64,000 bases of DNA from assembly GCA_963805795.1 (NCBI GenBank), contig CAWDVG010000003.1, positions 67,929-131,928 on the forward strand, read 5' to 3'. Under the pieces are notes generated by a model that saw only the letters and a list, made by a program, of their open reading frames with translations, was not told the origin of the DNA and did not search any database. Source of the stretch: CAWARU01 sp963805795. Its GTDB lineage: Bacteria; Pseudomonadota; Gammaproteobacteria; UBA6186; Azoamicaceae. This document shows positions 7,692-17,282 of this stretch, piece by piece; the stretch's first letter is position 1; every line of letters starts with the position of its first letter. Position numbers and translations under genes: made by a program.

Positions 7692-10600
7692 ATGGATCAG
7701 GTTGAAGAATTTGTTCAGGGAATACGAGGCTTTGGAATTGAGCTTTTTGTCAATGACAATAAACTCAAGATAAGGGGAGCTGAAGAGATTCTCACGGAGT
7801 CTACTCTTTCTTTTATCAGAGACAATAAACAAAATATTATTGAATTTTTACAATCTCAGAAGGATATAACTTACAATCTTTCTTATGGACAATTATCGTT
7901 GTGGGCAAGTCATAAATTGGCTCCCCAATCATCCGCCTATAATATTTCGTGCATTGTGGAAACTAAATCAAGTTTTAACTTAGAGGTTTTTCAAAGGTCA
8001 GTAAAATTAATTATTAATCGTCATCCTATATTAAGAACAGTCTATCACTTAAAACAAAACCACCCCTTGCAAAAAATATTAAATGATATTGCTATTCCTA
8101 TTAACATTGAAGAAAGTCATAATTTGAATCTGTCCGATTTGGATTCTTGGATAAAATGTCGAAGCGAAGCTTCCTTTGACTTAGAATCAGGACCCATGAT
8201 CAGAATTTGTTATTTAAAAAATATAAAACATGGAGTTCAAACACAACATATTCTTTTATTTGTATTGCATCATATAGCGTTTGACATGATTTCCTTGAAT
8301 GTTTTTTTATCTGAACTTTCTATTATTTATTCAGCTCTATTATTAAATAAAAAGATATTACTTCCAACATTGAATTGCACTTATCACCAATATTCTGAGC
8401 AGCAAAAAAAAATATTGGCAAGCCCAATAGGGCAGAAGATGTTAAATTATTGGATGGAAGAACTAAAGGGGGAATTAAGTCCATTATTACTGCCGACTAT
8501 CAAACCGAGGCCGCCAGTACAAACCTATCTAGGAGATAGCTTTAGTTCAAAGATCAATCATACACTTTGGCATAAAATAATTGGGTATTGTCGCAGTCAA
8601 TCGATAACTCCCTACGTATTTATGCTCACAGCTTATTATATTTTTTTATATCGATATACGGGTCAATCTGATATCATTGTGGGAACCCCCTCATCGGGTA
8701 GAGACAGTCAAGAAACGCAGAATATGATTGGTTATTTTGCTAATGTTCTGGCTTTAAGAAATAGCCTTTCAGGACAGGAAACGTTTGAAGACATCCTTAA
8801 AAAAACGCAGGGATTAACGAAACGGGCACTTGAAAATGCTCATATTCCATTCCCATATCTAATAGAAATGTTGCGACCAAAAAATGATCCTGCATTTCAT
8901 CTCATTTTTAATGTTATGTTCAATTGGAATCAATCCTCTAAATTATTGGACAACTTGTTGGGGGATTCAAATGAATTTATTTCAGGTCTAAGACTGGGAA
9001 ATAATGGTGGATTTAGTCATGATATTATTTTAAATGTAGTAGATGAAACTGAACAATATGAAATAGTATGGACATTTAATACGGATTTGTTCGATAAAAA
9101 AGTTATAGTAGGCATGCATGAACATTATGTCAATATTATTGAAGCAATAGTCAACAACCCTAGCATCGTTATTGACACAATTAACCTGTTATCTGAAAGT
9201 GAAATTAAAGTAATTGAAACAGAGTGGAATCAACAAAGGTCTACGAACGATGTCACTTATTTTGGGTTGCACCAAATTTTTGAAGAACAGGCTGAAAAGC
9301 ATAGTCAAGCCATAGCCTTAGTTTTTCAAGATGAATTCATATCTTATCAGGTTTTGAATGAAAGGTCGAATCAATTTGCGCATTATTTAATGATGAAGGG
9401 GATAAACAACGAGTCTCTTGTTGTCATTACTATGGATCGTTCCATTGAACAAATCATTGCCATATTAGGAGTTTTAAAAACGGGCGCAGCCTATGTTCCG
9501 GTAGTGCCAAGTTATCCTAAGCAACGCATTAATATATTACTCAACAGCATAAAACCATCATTTGTTATTTCTCAGAAAATCTATAGGGCCTTATATGAAA
9601 ATGAAGAAGTAGATTATTCAAAAATTTTTCTAGATGCAAATAATGATGACTTTTACAAAAATCAACCCATAACCAATCCTGAAGCACCCTTAAAGGAAAA
9701 AAGTTTAGCCTATGTCATTTTTACTTCTGGCTCAACTGGAAAACCGAAAGGTGTTTCCATCGAACATCGAAGTGTTATTAATACCATTACTAGCGTGAAT
9801 AATCTGTTTAATATTACCGAATCATCTAGTGTTTTAGGGTTGTCTGCTATTAATTTTGATTTGTCTGTTTTTGATATTTTTGGTGTTTTTGCAGCAGGCG
9901 GAAAGCTAGTTTTATTGCCCGAAGAGTATACGAAAGATCCCGGTTACTGGATTAAACTGATACAAGACCAAAACATTACAGTATGGAACACGGTTCCGGC
10001 ATTGATGCAAATGATGGTTGAATACATTCAAACCTCCGCCAATGATTTATCGAGCGCGCTACATTCTTTTAGAACAATCATGTTAAGTGGTGATTGGATC
10101 CCATTATCTTTGCCAGAAAAAATTCAATTGTACACTCATCCTGCCTGTGCTTTATACAGCCTGGGTGGAGCGACAGAGGCTTCTATTTGGTCAATATATT
10201 ATTCCATAAAATATGTTGATACAAAATGGAAAAGTATTCCCTATGGAAAAGCTTTGCCCAATCAATCCTTTTATGTATTGAATGAAAGCCTCCAACATTG
10301 CCCAATAGGAGTAGTAGGAGATCTATTTATTGGTGGTGCAGGTTTAGCTCGGAACTATTTTAATGATATCGAAAAAACCAACAGTCATTTTATTTTTCAC
10401 CCTACCTTAAAACAAAGATTATATAAAACTGGTGATATGGGTAGGTATTTTGAGAATGGCAATATTGAGTTTATGGGGCGGAAAGATAATCAAGTGAAAT
10501 TAATGGGTTTTAGAATTGAATTAGGTGAAATTGAATCGACATTGTCAAAACATCCATCGGTTACAAGGGCTATAGCGATTATTCGTGAAGATATCCCGGG

Positions 10601-11132
10601 TCAAAAATATATTGCAGCCTATATAGAAACCATCGATGGAGATGAAAAGTTGTTAGCTGAAAAACTAATTCACCATTGTAGTCTTCATCTTCCCAATTAT
10701 ATGATTCCAACCCAAATAGTAGTACTGAATGCGATACCATTAACTACAACTGGGAAGGTCGATATCAAAAATTTGCCTCGGCCACTGTCTGCATCTAACA
10801 TTTCCTGCGGTTTATCTGAACTGTCTTTTACAGAAAAAAGGCTATTTGATATTTGGATTTCTATTTTAAACCATGAGTCTTTTGGTATAAACGATAGTTT
10901 TTTTTTAGTAGGGGGAAATTCGCTATTGGTAATTGCGATGCATAACAGCATAGAAAATAGTTTTAATACTAAAATCGCCATGGCTCAAATTTTTTCAAGC
11001 CCAACCATAAAATCACTGGCTCAAGTGCTTGATACTACGAAACCAGCAACTGTGCTTGAAGACAGTAAAAAACGTTTTAGTAAAGTCACTAAAAGAACAG
11101 GTAAGTTAAAACCCGAGAAATCAATCATTTAA
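7692..11132 (+). CDS. NRPS module: docking - C - A (Cys-type) - PCP
   Basis: Adds one amino acid, predicted Cys. A TubC-type docking domain fills aa 1-55. The condensation domain keeps HHxxxD (HHIAFD near aa 193), and its SYGQLSLW opening resembles C domains that accept a polyketide donor. The adenylation domain (about 490-1000) has FTSGSTGKPKG. Its specificity residues read D-L-F-N-M-S-L-I-W-K, two conservative changes from the Cys code DLYNLSLIWK. The SGDWIP and SLGGATEASIW blocks also match Cys-activating domains. The PCP has GGNSLLV near aa 1073. A TTG at 7638 is in frame, but ATG 7692 places the docking domain at the N-terminus and has TAGGA just upstream. The next PKS starts 11 nt downstream. 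With no Cy domain, this Cys would enter uncyclised. Confidence 0.9.
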   Translation: MDQVEEFVQGIRGFGIELFVNDNKLKIRGAEEILTESTLSFIRDNKQNIIEFLQSQKDITYNLSYGQLSLWASHKLAPQSSAYNISCIVETKSSFNLEVFQRSVKLIINRHPILRTVYHLKQNHPLQKILNDIAIPINIEESHNLNLSDLDSWIKCRSEASFDLESGPMIRICYLKNIKHGVQTQHILLFVLHHIAFDMISLNVFLSELSIIYSALLLNKKILLPTLNCTYHQYSEQQKKILASPIGQKMLNYWMEELKGELSPLLLPTIKPRPPVQTYLGDSFSSKINHTLWHKIIGYCRSQSITPYVFMLTAYYIFLYRYTGQSDIIVGTPSSGRDSQETQNMIGYFANVLALRNSLSGQETFEDILKKTQGLTKRALENAHIPFPYLIEMLRPKNDPAFHLIFNVMFNWNQSSKLLDNLLGDSNEFISGLRLGNNGGFSHDIILNVVDETEQYEIVWTFNTDLFDKKVIVGMHEHYVNIIEAIVNNPSIVIDTINLLSESEIKVIETEWNQQRSTNDVTYFGLHQIFEEQAEKHSQAIALVFQDEFISYQVLNERSNQFAHYLMMKGINNESLVVITMDRSIEQIIAILGVLKTGAAYVPVVPSYPKQRINILLNSIKPSFVISQKIYRALYENEEVDYSKIFLDANNDDFYKNQPITNPEAPLKEKSLAYVIFTSGSTGKPKGVSIEHRSVINTITSVNNLFNITESSSVLGLSAINFDLSVFDIFGVFAAGGKLVLLPEEYTKDPGYWIKLIQDQNITVWNTVPALMQMMVEYIQTSANDLSSALHSFRTIMLSGDWIPLSLPEKIQLYTHPACALYSLGGATEASIWSIYYSIKYVDTKWKSIPYGKALPNQSFYVLNESLQHCPIGVVGDLFIGGAGLARNYFNDIEKTNSHFIFHPTLKQRLYKTGDMGRYFENGNIEFMGRKDNQVKLMGFRIELGEIESTLSKHPSVTRAIAIIREDIPGQKYIAAYIETIDGDEKLLAEKLIHHCSLHLPNYMIPTQIVVLNAIPLTTTGKVDIKNLPRPLSASNISCGLSELSFTEKRLFDIWISILNHESFGINDSFFLVGGNSLLVIAMHNSIENSFNTKIAMAQIFSSPTIKSLAQVLDTTKPATVLEDSKKRFSKVTKRTGKLKPEKSII

Positions 11133-11143
11133 GTGAGTGATCT

Positions 11144-14100
11144 ATGAGTTTGAACATGAATGAAAATGACATTGCCATTATAGGTCTCGCTGCCCAGTTC
11201 CCAAAAAGCGGAGATATCCATGCGTTTTGGGAAAATCTTAAGGCTGGCAATAATTTAATTTCCTATTTTTCTATAGAGGAGTTGGTTGAGGCTGGGCATG
11301 AAAGGAGGAGCTTAGAGCTTCCCGAATATGTTAGGGCGAAAGGACTTTTATCCGATATTGAAATGTTTGATTTTGAATTTTTCAAATTTTCTCAAATGGA
11401 AGCCAATATAACCGATCCACAGCATAGAGTTTTGCTAGAAACAACTTGGAAGGCATTAGAAAATGCCGGTTGCTGTGAAGAAAGAGAAGGAGAGCGTTTT
11501 GGAGTTTACGCAACATGCAATACTACGAACAGTTATTTATATATGCATTTATATAATAACCCAAACATATTGGAAACATTTGGTGGATACCAACTTTCAT
11601 TGCATAATAACCCAGAGTTTTTAGCGACAAGACTTTCTTATACTTTAAATTTTACGGGACCATCGCTATTAATTCACAGTGCTTGCTCGAGTTCTATTGC
11701 GACAGTTCACCAAGCTTGTCAAGGTCTCATAAATTATAGTTGTGATGTTGCAATTGCGGCCGCTGTTAATTGGAGTAGTCCACATAAAGCAGGATATTTA
11801 TACCAGAATGGTATGATACTCTCTCCAGATGGTGTTTGTAGACCTTTTGATAAAGATGCTGCCGGCACAGTCCCCGGAGATGGCGTAGGGGTAGTGATAC
11901 TAAAACGTTTAAGCGATGCCATTCAAGATAGAAATCATATTTATGCTGTTGTTAAGGGGGTATCTATAAATAATGATGGTGCAGAAAAAATGAGTTTTGC
12001 ATCGCCGAGTGTAGCAGGACAAGCTCAAGCCATTTCTGATGCCTTAGCCATAGCCAATGTTGAGGTGGATGATATTGACTATATCGAGACTCACGGGACT
12101 GCAACCCATTTAGGAGATCCAATTGAAATCATAGCCTTGCAAGAATTGTATCAAAAAAGAAAAAAACAAAAACCTCTTTGCGTTCTGGGTTCTGTGAAAA
12201 GTAATATGGGTCATTTAGATGTTGCTGCAGGCATGGCGGGACTCATTAAAACAATATTAGTTTTACATCATCGGGAAATACCTCCTACAATCCATTTTAA
12301 AACTTTCAATTCAAACATTGATTTCAGTCATGTTAATTTTGAAATCAATACGGCTATTAAAACTTGGCCAGAGGATGCAAAGGCAAGATGTGCAGCAGTC
12401 AGTTCATTTGGTGTTGGAGGAACCAATACGCATATTATTCTGGAGGAATATAAATCATATAGAAATCTTGGTAATAAAGTCGAATCTTACTTATTTCCTA
12501 TTTCTGCGTTGGGTGAAAATGCTTTACGAGAAATGATCTCTAATCTGATTCTTTTCTTGAGGGAAAACGAATCAATCCCTATTGATGATGTGGCTTATAC
12601 ATTACAGGTGGGGCGCAAGCAATTAGCGAATAGAAGATGTTTTCTTGCCAGAAATAAAGCAGAGCTCATTGAAAAGTTAGAGGCATGTTTAACAACGGCT
12701 CATCTCGACGATAATAGTTCTTTAGATGCAAAAAATCAAAATGAAAAAATATCGCTATTGTCTGAGAATTTTATCAATTTTTTTGAGTCTTTTGATTTGC
12801 AAAAACAAGACCTAGTAAAAGGTAATGATCCCAACAACTCATCTAGAGCTGCATTGTTTATAAAATCGTGGGAAAATGGAATAAATTTTAATTTTATTGC
12901 TGCCAATAAAGCTATTGCCTCTACAAACCATATTGTACTACTCCCCACTTACCCTTTTCAAAAAAAATCCTGTTGGATATTACCTACAAAAAAAATAACG
13001 CCCGTTCAGGAAAAAGTAACATTTGAAGACTGGTACACTGCACCTGTCTGGGCTTTAAGCCCTCTTGTCAGTAGTGTTGAAAAAAATATTAAGAATGTTC
13101 TTCTAGTTTCAGAACTCTATAGTGATGTTGAAACATTTGTGAATGAATTAAAACTTTTATCGATTAATGTCAAGGTAGTTTCTCATGGAATTTTTTCCGT
13201 TCACGACAGGGAAGACCATTCCCTCTTAGATATTCATAGTGAAGTTGAATGGCTAGAATTCTCTAAAAAATTATTATCTTTGCATTGGGTGCCAGATCAT
13301 ATTCTATATTTTTTAGAACCCTCTGAAATCAATTACAATTATGGTTATCATCAGATTTTGAAATTTTTCAAGGGGGTGCATAAATATTGGGACAGTAAAT
13401 TATGTCAGCTTTTTATTATTACAAGCCAATTGTATGCATTAGAATCACAAGAATGGATTCATCAAAATTTATCAACCGTAGAAGGATTTTCTACTGTTCT
13501 CAGTCAAGAGTTTCCTATGTGGCTTTGTAAATTAATTAATATAAGAAAGACAGCTAGTCATCCCTGGGCCAAATGTTTATTAAATGAAATGATGAATATT
13601 AATAATGACTATAAAATTTGTTATTTGAACGAAAATCGTTACGCGCTTGAATATAAAATTGTGAATCCAGTGTATCAAGATTCAAAAAACCCTATTATTC
13701 ATGCCGGTGGAACATATTACATAACGGGTGGCCTAGGGAATTTAGGTCTTATTATGGCAGAGTATCTTGCCAAACATGCGAATTGCAATATTATACTAGT
13801 AGGCCGAACTGATTTTCCCGCTCGGGATACTTGGTTAAGTATAATCAATGACCCGAAATCAAACGTAAAACTTAAAAATCAATTAAATACAATAAAAAAA
13901 ATAGAAGGCTTAGGCTCACAAGTTTATATTGAGAAACTGGATATCTCAGAGCAGCAAGAAGTTGAACAATCCATGTGCTTATTGAAAGAGAAAGGTTTAA
14001 TAATACGTGGGATCATTCATGCTGCCGGAAATGTGAATGCAAATAGTATGCTGGGCATAAACGAAATAAATTCATCAAACACTGATCTGCATTTTAATGC

Positions 14101-14779
14101 TAAAATTACAGGTTTAGATAATTTAATAAGATTTGCAGATATTGATCAATTGGATTTTTTTATTTGCATGTCTTCTTTGGCGACTTCTTTGGGGGGGGTA
14201 CATTATTCCTGTTATAGTGCAGCCAATAACTATTTAAATGCAGTTGCAAGCAATCATTATAAAGGAAAAAAAACAAGATGGTTGAGTATTAATTGGGATG
14301 GCTGGTTGTATGATAATCAACAAGACTCAGCAGAATATTCTATTTTGAAAAAAGTTTTAATCACACCAGAAGAAGGCTTTAGAGTGTTGGATGATATTTT
14401 TTGCTTTAGTTTTGGTCCAATTGTGAATGTTTCAAAAAGAAATTTTCATAATAGATTATCACTTTGGAAGCAAGGGGCGGGGAGCCTATTTTTCTCTAGG
14501 AAGCCTTCTAACTCCTTCTCAAAGTCATTTCCAGTTATATTGAATGACATCCAAGGATATTGGAAAGAAGCCTTGGGTTTAACAGATCCATCGAATGATA
14601 GTGATTTTCACTCACTGGGTGGTGATTCGCTTATGGCAATACAGTTAAGTGAAAAAATAAGTAAAGATTATGAAATACAATTTTTGCCTAATCATTTTTT
14701 AATGAATCATACTATAAATAAACAGGCGATCTTTATAGCAAAATTATTGGGCGTGAGTATGGAAGAATTTGTTGCTTGA
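11144..14779 (+). CDS. Type I PKS module lacking AT: KS - KR - ACP
   Basis: KS (about 8-440) is intact: SACSSS with C181, THGTATHLGDP, NMGHLD. After the KS-AT linker, where an AT of about 300 residues should lie, there are only some 100 residues running straight into the post-AT motif LPTYPFQKK. The AT has therefore been deleted, not merely mutated. KR follows, with a structural half from about aa 625, the NADPH loop TGGLGNLG near 861, catalytic MSS, and YSAAN with its Tyr. The ACP has LGGDSLMA near 1157. It condenses an extender loaded in trans onto the cysteinyl intermediate of the preceding NRPS (order inferred from adjacency), then reduces the beta-keto group to hydroxyl. Confidence 0.92.
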   Translation: MSLNMNENDIAIIGLAAQFPKSGDIHAFWENLKAGNNLISYFSIEELVEAGHERRSLELPEYVRAKGLLSDIEMFDFEFFKFSQMEANITDPQHRVLLETTWKALENAGCCEEREGERFGVYATCNTTNSYLYMHLYNNPNILETFGGYQLSLHNNPEFLATRLSYTLNFTGPSLLIHSACSSSIATVHQACQGLINYSCDVAIAAAVNWSSPHKAGYLYQNGMILSPDGVCRPFDKDAAGTVPGDGVGVVILKRLSDAIQDRNHIYAVVKGVSINNDGAEKMSFASPSVAGQAQAISDALAIANVEVDDIDYIETHGTATHLGDPIEIIALQELYQKRKKQKPLCVLGSVKSNMGHLDVAAGMAGLIKTILVLHHREIPPTIHFKTFNSNIDFSHVNFEINTAIKTWPEDAKARCAAVSSFGVGGTNTHIILEEYKSYRNLGNKVESYLFPISALGENALREMISNLILFLRENESIPIDDVAYTLQVGRKQLANRRCFLARNKAELIEKLEACLTTAHLDDNSSLDAKNQNEKISLLSENFINFFESFDLQKQDLVKGNDPNNSSRAALFIKSWENGINFNFIAANKAIASTNHIVLLPTYPFQKKSCWILPTKKITPVQEKVTFEDWYTAPVWALSPLVSSVEKNIKNVLLVSELYSDVETFVNELKLLSINVKVVSHGIFSVHDREDHSLLDIHSEVEWLEFSKKLLSLHWVPDHILYFLEPSEINYNYGYHQILKFFKGVHKYWDSKLCQLFIITSQLYALESQEWIHQNLSTVEGFSTVLSQEFPMWLCKLINIRKTASHPWAKCLLNEMMNINNDYKICYLNENRYALEYKIVNPVYQDSKNPIIHAGGTYYITGGLGNLGLIMAEYLAKHANCNIILVGRTDFPARDTWLSIINDPKSNVKLKNQLNTIKKIEGLGSQVYIEKLDISEQQEVEQSMCLLKEKGLIIRGIIHAAGNVNANSMLGINEINSSNTDLHFNAKITGLDNLIRFADIDQLDFFICMSSLATSLGGVHYSCYSAANNYLNAVASNHYKGKKTRWLSINWDGWLYDNQQDSAEYSILKKVLITPEEGFRVLDDIFCFSFGPIVNVSKRNFHNRLSLWKQGAGSLFFSRKPSNSFSKSFPVILNDIQGYWKEALGLTDPSNDSDFHSLGGDSLMAIQLSEKISKDYEIQFLPNHFLMNHTINKQAIFIAKLLGVSMEEFVA

Positions 14780-14792
14780 TGGATATTACGTT

Positions 14793-14921
14793 TATACACC
14801 CTTCGCCTTTCAAGCTGCGACTGTGTTGGAAGCTTCGGCTCGCAGCTCACATACTCATTTGTATGCTGCGCTGCGATTCCTTCGCTTCCGTCTTGTCGCA
14901 ACTTGAAATGCTTTGGGTATA
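14793..14921. repeat. 129-bp imperfect palindrome (hairpin/MITE-like element)
   Basis: Outer arms TATACACCC...CTGCGAC and GTCGCAA...GGGTATA pair with few mismatches. A second pairing block (GGAAGC...CGCAGC with GCTGCG...GCTTCC) continues inward to CATAC-TCATTT-GTATG at 14850-14865. It fills the space between the PKS stop and the Shine-Dalgarno of the SDR gene. It resembles a small non-autonomous inverted-repeat element. In mRNA it would form a long stem within the operon and could modulate distal gene expression. Confidence 0.7.
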
Positions 14922-14938
14922 GAAGAGGAAAACTTTAA

Positions 14939-15664
14939 ATGACACAAAAAACTGCAATCATTACTGGCGCCAGCAGGGGGCTTGGAAGAAGTCTTACTAA
15001 GCATTTGGTCAAAATGGGCTACCGAGTGGGTATGATTGCAAAAAATATGAATCTTTTAAAATCATTGAAGCAGGAATTGATCGAAGAATATGCTTTAGAT
15101 ATCGAGTTCTTACCTATCATTATGCAGGCGGACGTTAGTAATTTTGCTGAAATTTCGAGAGCAATTTTGAATTTTATCGAAGCGACTGGCTCAATCTCTG
15201 TACTGGTAAACAACGCGGGCGTTTTAAATCAAGGCACGCTATCTCTAGATTCTGAGGCTTTTTGTGCAATGACGAATACTAATGTTTTAGGTATGTTCAA
15301 TTGTATAAAGGCAGTTTCACCCTATATGATACAAGCAAGAGAAGGGTATATCTTTAATATCTCATCGACAGCGGGTAAAATGGGGTTTGCAAGACTAGGA
15401 GGCTATTCTGCTTCAAAATTTGGTATGATGGGGCTTGGGGAGTCTGTTCTAAAGGAATTATGTGAATATGGTATTAAAGTAACCACATTATGTCCTAGTT
15501 TAATGTTGACAGATATGACAGAAAAAGTTAATCTCATGCCAAGCGATAAAATGATCCCTTTGGAAGATATTGGGCATACCATTGAATATCTTCTTAAGCT
15601 ATCGCCAAACACGATCATAAAGGAACTAAGCTTGGATTGTTCCGAATTAATATGTTTAGATTAG
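14939..15664 (+). CDS. Short-chain dehydrogenase/reductase (SDR)
   Basis: A classical SDR of 241 aa. The cofactor loop TGASRGLG lies at the N-terminus (favouring NADP(H)), NNAG near aa 91, the catalytic Ser in NISSTAG, and YSASK with the active Tyr and Lys. It reversibly oxidises a hydroxyl or reduces a keto group. Its place in the operon suggests product tailoring or precursor supply; the substrate cannot be read. GAGG precedes the ATG. The next gene follows 9 nt after the stop. Confidence 0.9.
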   Translation: MTQKTAIITGASRGLGRSLTKHLVKMGYRVGMIAKNMNLLKSLKQELIEEYALDIEFLPIIMQADVSNFAEISRAILNFIEATGSISVLVNNAGVLNQGTLSLDSEAFCAMTNTNVLGMFNCIKAVSPYMIQAREGYIFNISSTAGKMGFARLGGYSASKFGMMGLGESVLKELCEYGIKVTTLCPSLMLTDMTEKVNLMPSDKMIPLEDIGHTIEYLLKLSPNTIIKELSLDCSELICLD

Positions 15665-15673
15665 GTTTTTGTC

Positions 15674-16576
15674 ATGAGTGTTGAACTCGAAAGTGCATCC
15701 GTATTATCAAAGCAGATTAATGTTTTGAATAGACTTTCTCAAGAGAATGCTATCGATCCGTTGGTTAGCTTAGATTTTTCCAATGCGCCTTCTCCTGATC
15801 AGTTTTGGATGTCTGAGCATTTGATATCTCTTTATGGTGAACCAGAATATGAACAATTAAACTATGAAAATAAGAAAAAATTATCACAGCTAGAATTCTC
15901 TTTGCTCTGTTCATTATCTTGTATCGGAGAATCCGAAGTCATTTCTGCTGTTATGCAATTGATGTTAAGAAGTCGATATGAAGCTGTTCGTAAATATTTA
16001 TATTTTTTTATCAAAGAAGAAAATAACCATATCTATATGTTTAGTGAATTTTCACGTCGTTATGGTAAGTTGTATCCTGTGACCTATTCACATGTGATAT
16101 CAACGACATGGGAAGAACCGTTATTGAATGATTTACTTATTTTTGTGAATATATTAATATTTGAAGAGCTCATTAACGATCTCAATAGGGTCTTAGCCAA
16201 AGATCAATCCCTGCCAATACTGATTAGAGAATTGAATCGTATACATTCCTTAGATGAAGGACGTCATATCGCCTTTGGTAGGCAGCTCCTAAAAACCTTA
16301 GCAGAGGATGTTTTGCAGAAAATTTCATTAGAAACTTTAAGTAAAATTCAAAAACAGATAGCTGATTATCTCAGTGTTCGTCATCATGAGTATCATAATG
16401 TTGAAATTTATAGAACTATTGGAATACTGAATCCGATTGCATTACGTGACAGATTGATAGGAAATCGAAATATTAATTATTTTGCAAGAGATAAGCAAGG
16501 AAAAGAAAAGCTTATTAGTGTTATCAGGTTTTTAAAGCAACTCAATTTGCTGGAAGAAAATTATGATCAAAAGTAA
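15674..16576 (+). CDS. AurF-like diiron oxygenase
   Basis: A 300-aa all-helical protein of the ferritin-like N-oxygenase family (AurF, CmlI). The predicted iron ligands are all in place: a Glu in CIGESE, Glu and His in EENNH, a Glu in FEELIND, and the HxxxExxH cluster H191, E195, H198. The last spacing matches the H-E-H arrangement of AurF. Family members oxidise amines stepwise to hydroxylamine or nitro groups, or hydroxylate C-H bonds. Here it probably tailors the cluster product or a building block. It overlaps the next membrane-protein gene by 14 nt, which indicates coupled translation. Confidence 0.85.
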   Translation: MSVELESASVLSKQINVLNRLSQENAIDPLVSLDFSNAPSPDQFWMSEHLISLYGEPEYEQLNYENKKKLSQLEFSLLCSLSCIGESEVISAVMQLMLRSRYEAVRKYLYFFIKEENNHIYMFSEFSRRYGKLYPVTYSHVISTTWEEPLLNDLLIFVNILIFEELINDLNRVLAKDQSLPILIRELNRIHSLDEGRHIAFGRQLLKTLAEDVLQKISLETLSKIQKQIADYLSVRHHEYHNVEIYRTIGILNPIALRDRLIGNRNINYFARDKQGKEKLISVIRFLKQLNLLEENYDQK

Positions 16577-17282
16577 AGTTATTCAAAATATTGAGACTGA
16601 AAAAAACAGCAACTATGGTATATTTGTCATTTCTTCTGCTTTAGTGTTTGCCTTGACTGTCTTTGGAATTATGATAGCTCTGAATAGAATAAATATGATG
16701 AATAACGAATTATTTGAAGGCTTGTTTAATCAACGTTACTATCAGGTGAAAACTGAGACATATATACATATTATTTTTGGTCTGATATACCTTGTATTGG
16801 CTCCTTATTTAATTTTAAATCGTGCTTTGAATCACTCAATACGATTACATCGATTTTTGGGTAAAATCTGTTTTTCTTCTGGTATGATTGTAGGACTTTA
16901 TGCAGTCATCATTCACCACACCATGTCATCAGGCTGGTTGCTATCCTTAAATGGCTGGTTATTTTCGGTTTTATTCTTGGTTGCCTTATTTATGGGTTTT
17001 TATCATGTAAAGAGTAAGAATATTTTATCGCATAAAAAATGGATGATAAGAGCTTTTTGTATTGCACTCGGTTCATTTGTTGTTGTTAGAGTATTTTCTG
17101 CTATTGCCTTCATTGCATTTACAGAAATAGACTTATTATCTACTAATCTGATGCCGACACCTGAAACAATCAGTCTGATACAATCCATATTGTTTTTGTC
17201 AAGTTGGGCTGGTACTCTTGTGCCTATATTAGTTGGGGAGCTTTTGATAAAATCTTGGATAACCAGTAGGGGACATACATGA
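16563..17282 (+). CDS. DUF2306-family integral membrane protein
   Basis: A 239-aa protein with about six or seven membrane segments. It shows the family pattern of a conserved HRFLGK on one loop, a paired His (IIHH) in a helix, and SHKKWMIRAF before a later helix. These His/Arg positions suggest heme or metal binding, but the family has no assigned function. Coupled overlaps with the diiron oxygenase (14 nt) and the MFS gene (4 nt) suggest a shared role, possibly electron supply to the oxygenase or a membrane-associated tailoring step; this is conjecture. Confidence 0.75.
   Translation: MIKSKVIQNIETEKNSNYGIFVISSALVFALTVFGIMIALNRINMMNNELFEGLFNQRYYQVKTETYIHIIFGLIYLVLAPYLILNRALNHSIRLHRFLGKICFSSGMIVGLYAVIIHHTMSSGWLLSLNGWLFSVLFLVALFMGFYHVKSKNILSHKKWMIRAFCIALGSFVVVRVFSAIAFIAFTEIDLLSTNLMPTPETISLIQSILFLSSWAGTLVPILVGELLIKSWITSRGHT

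Noticed and set aside
8260..8300. Heterocyclisation activity for the C domain of the 7692 NRPS, given its Cys-type A domain
   Set aside because: The domain has HHIAFD (HHxxxD condensation motif), not DxxxxDxxS, and there is no oxidase.
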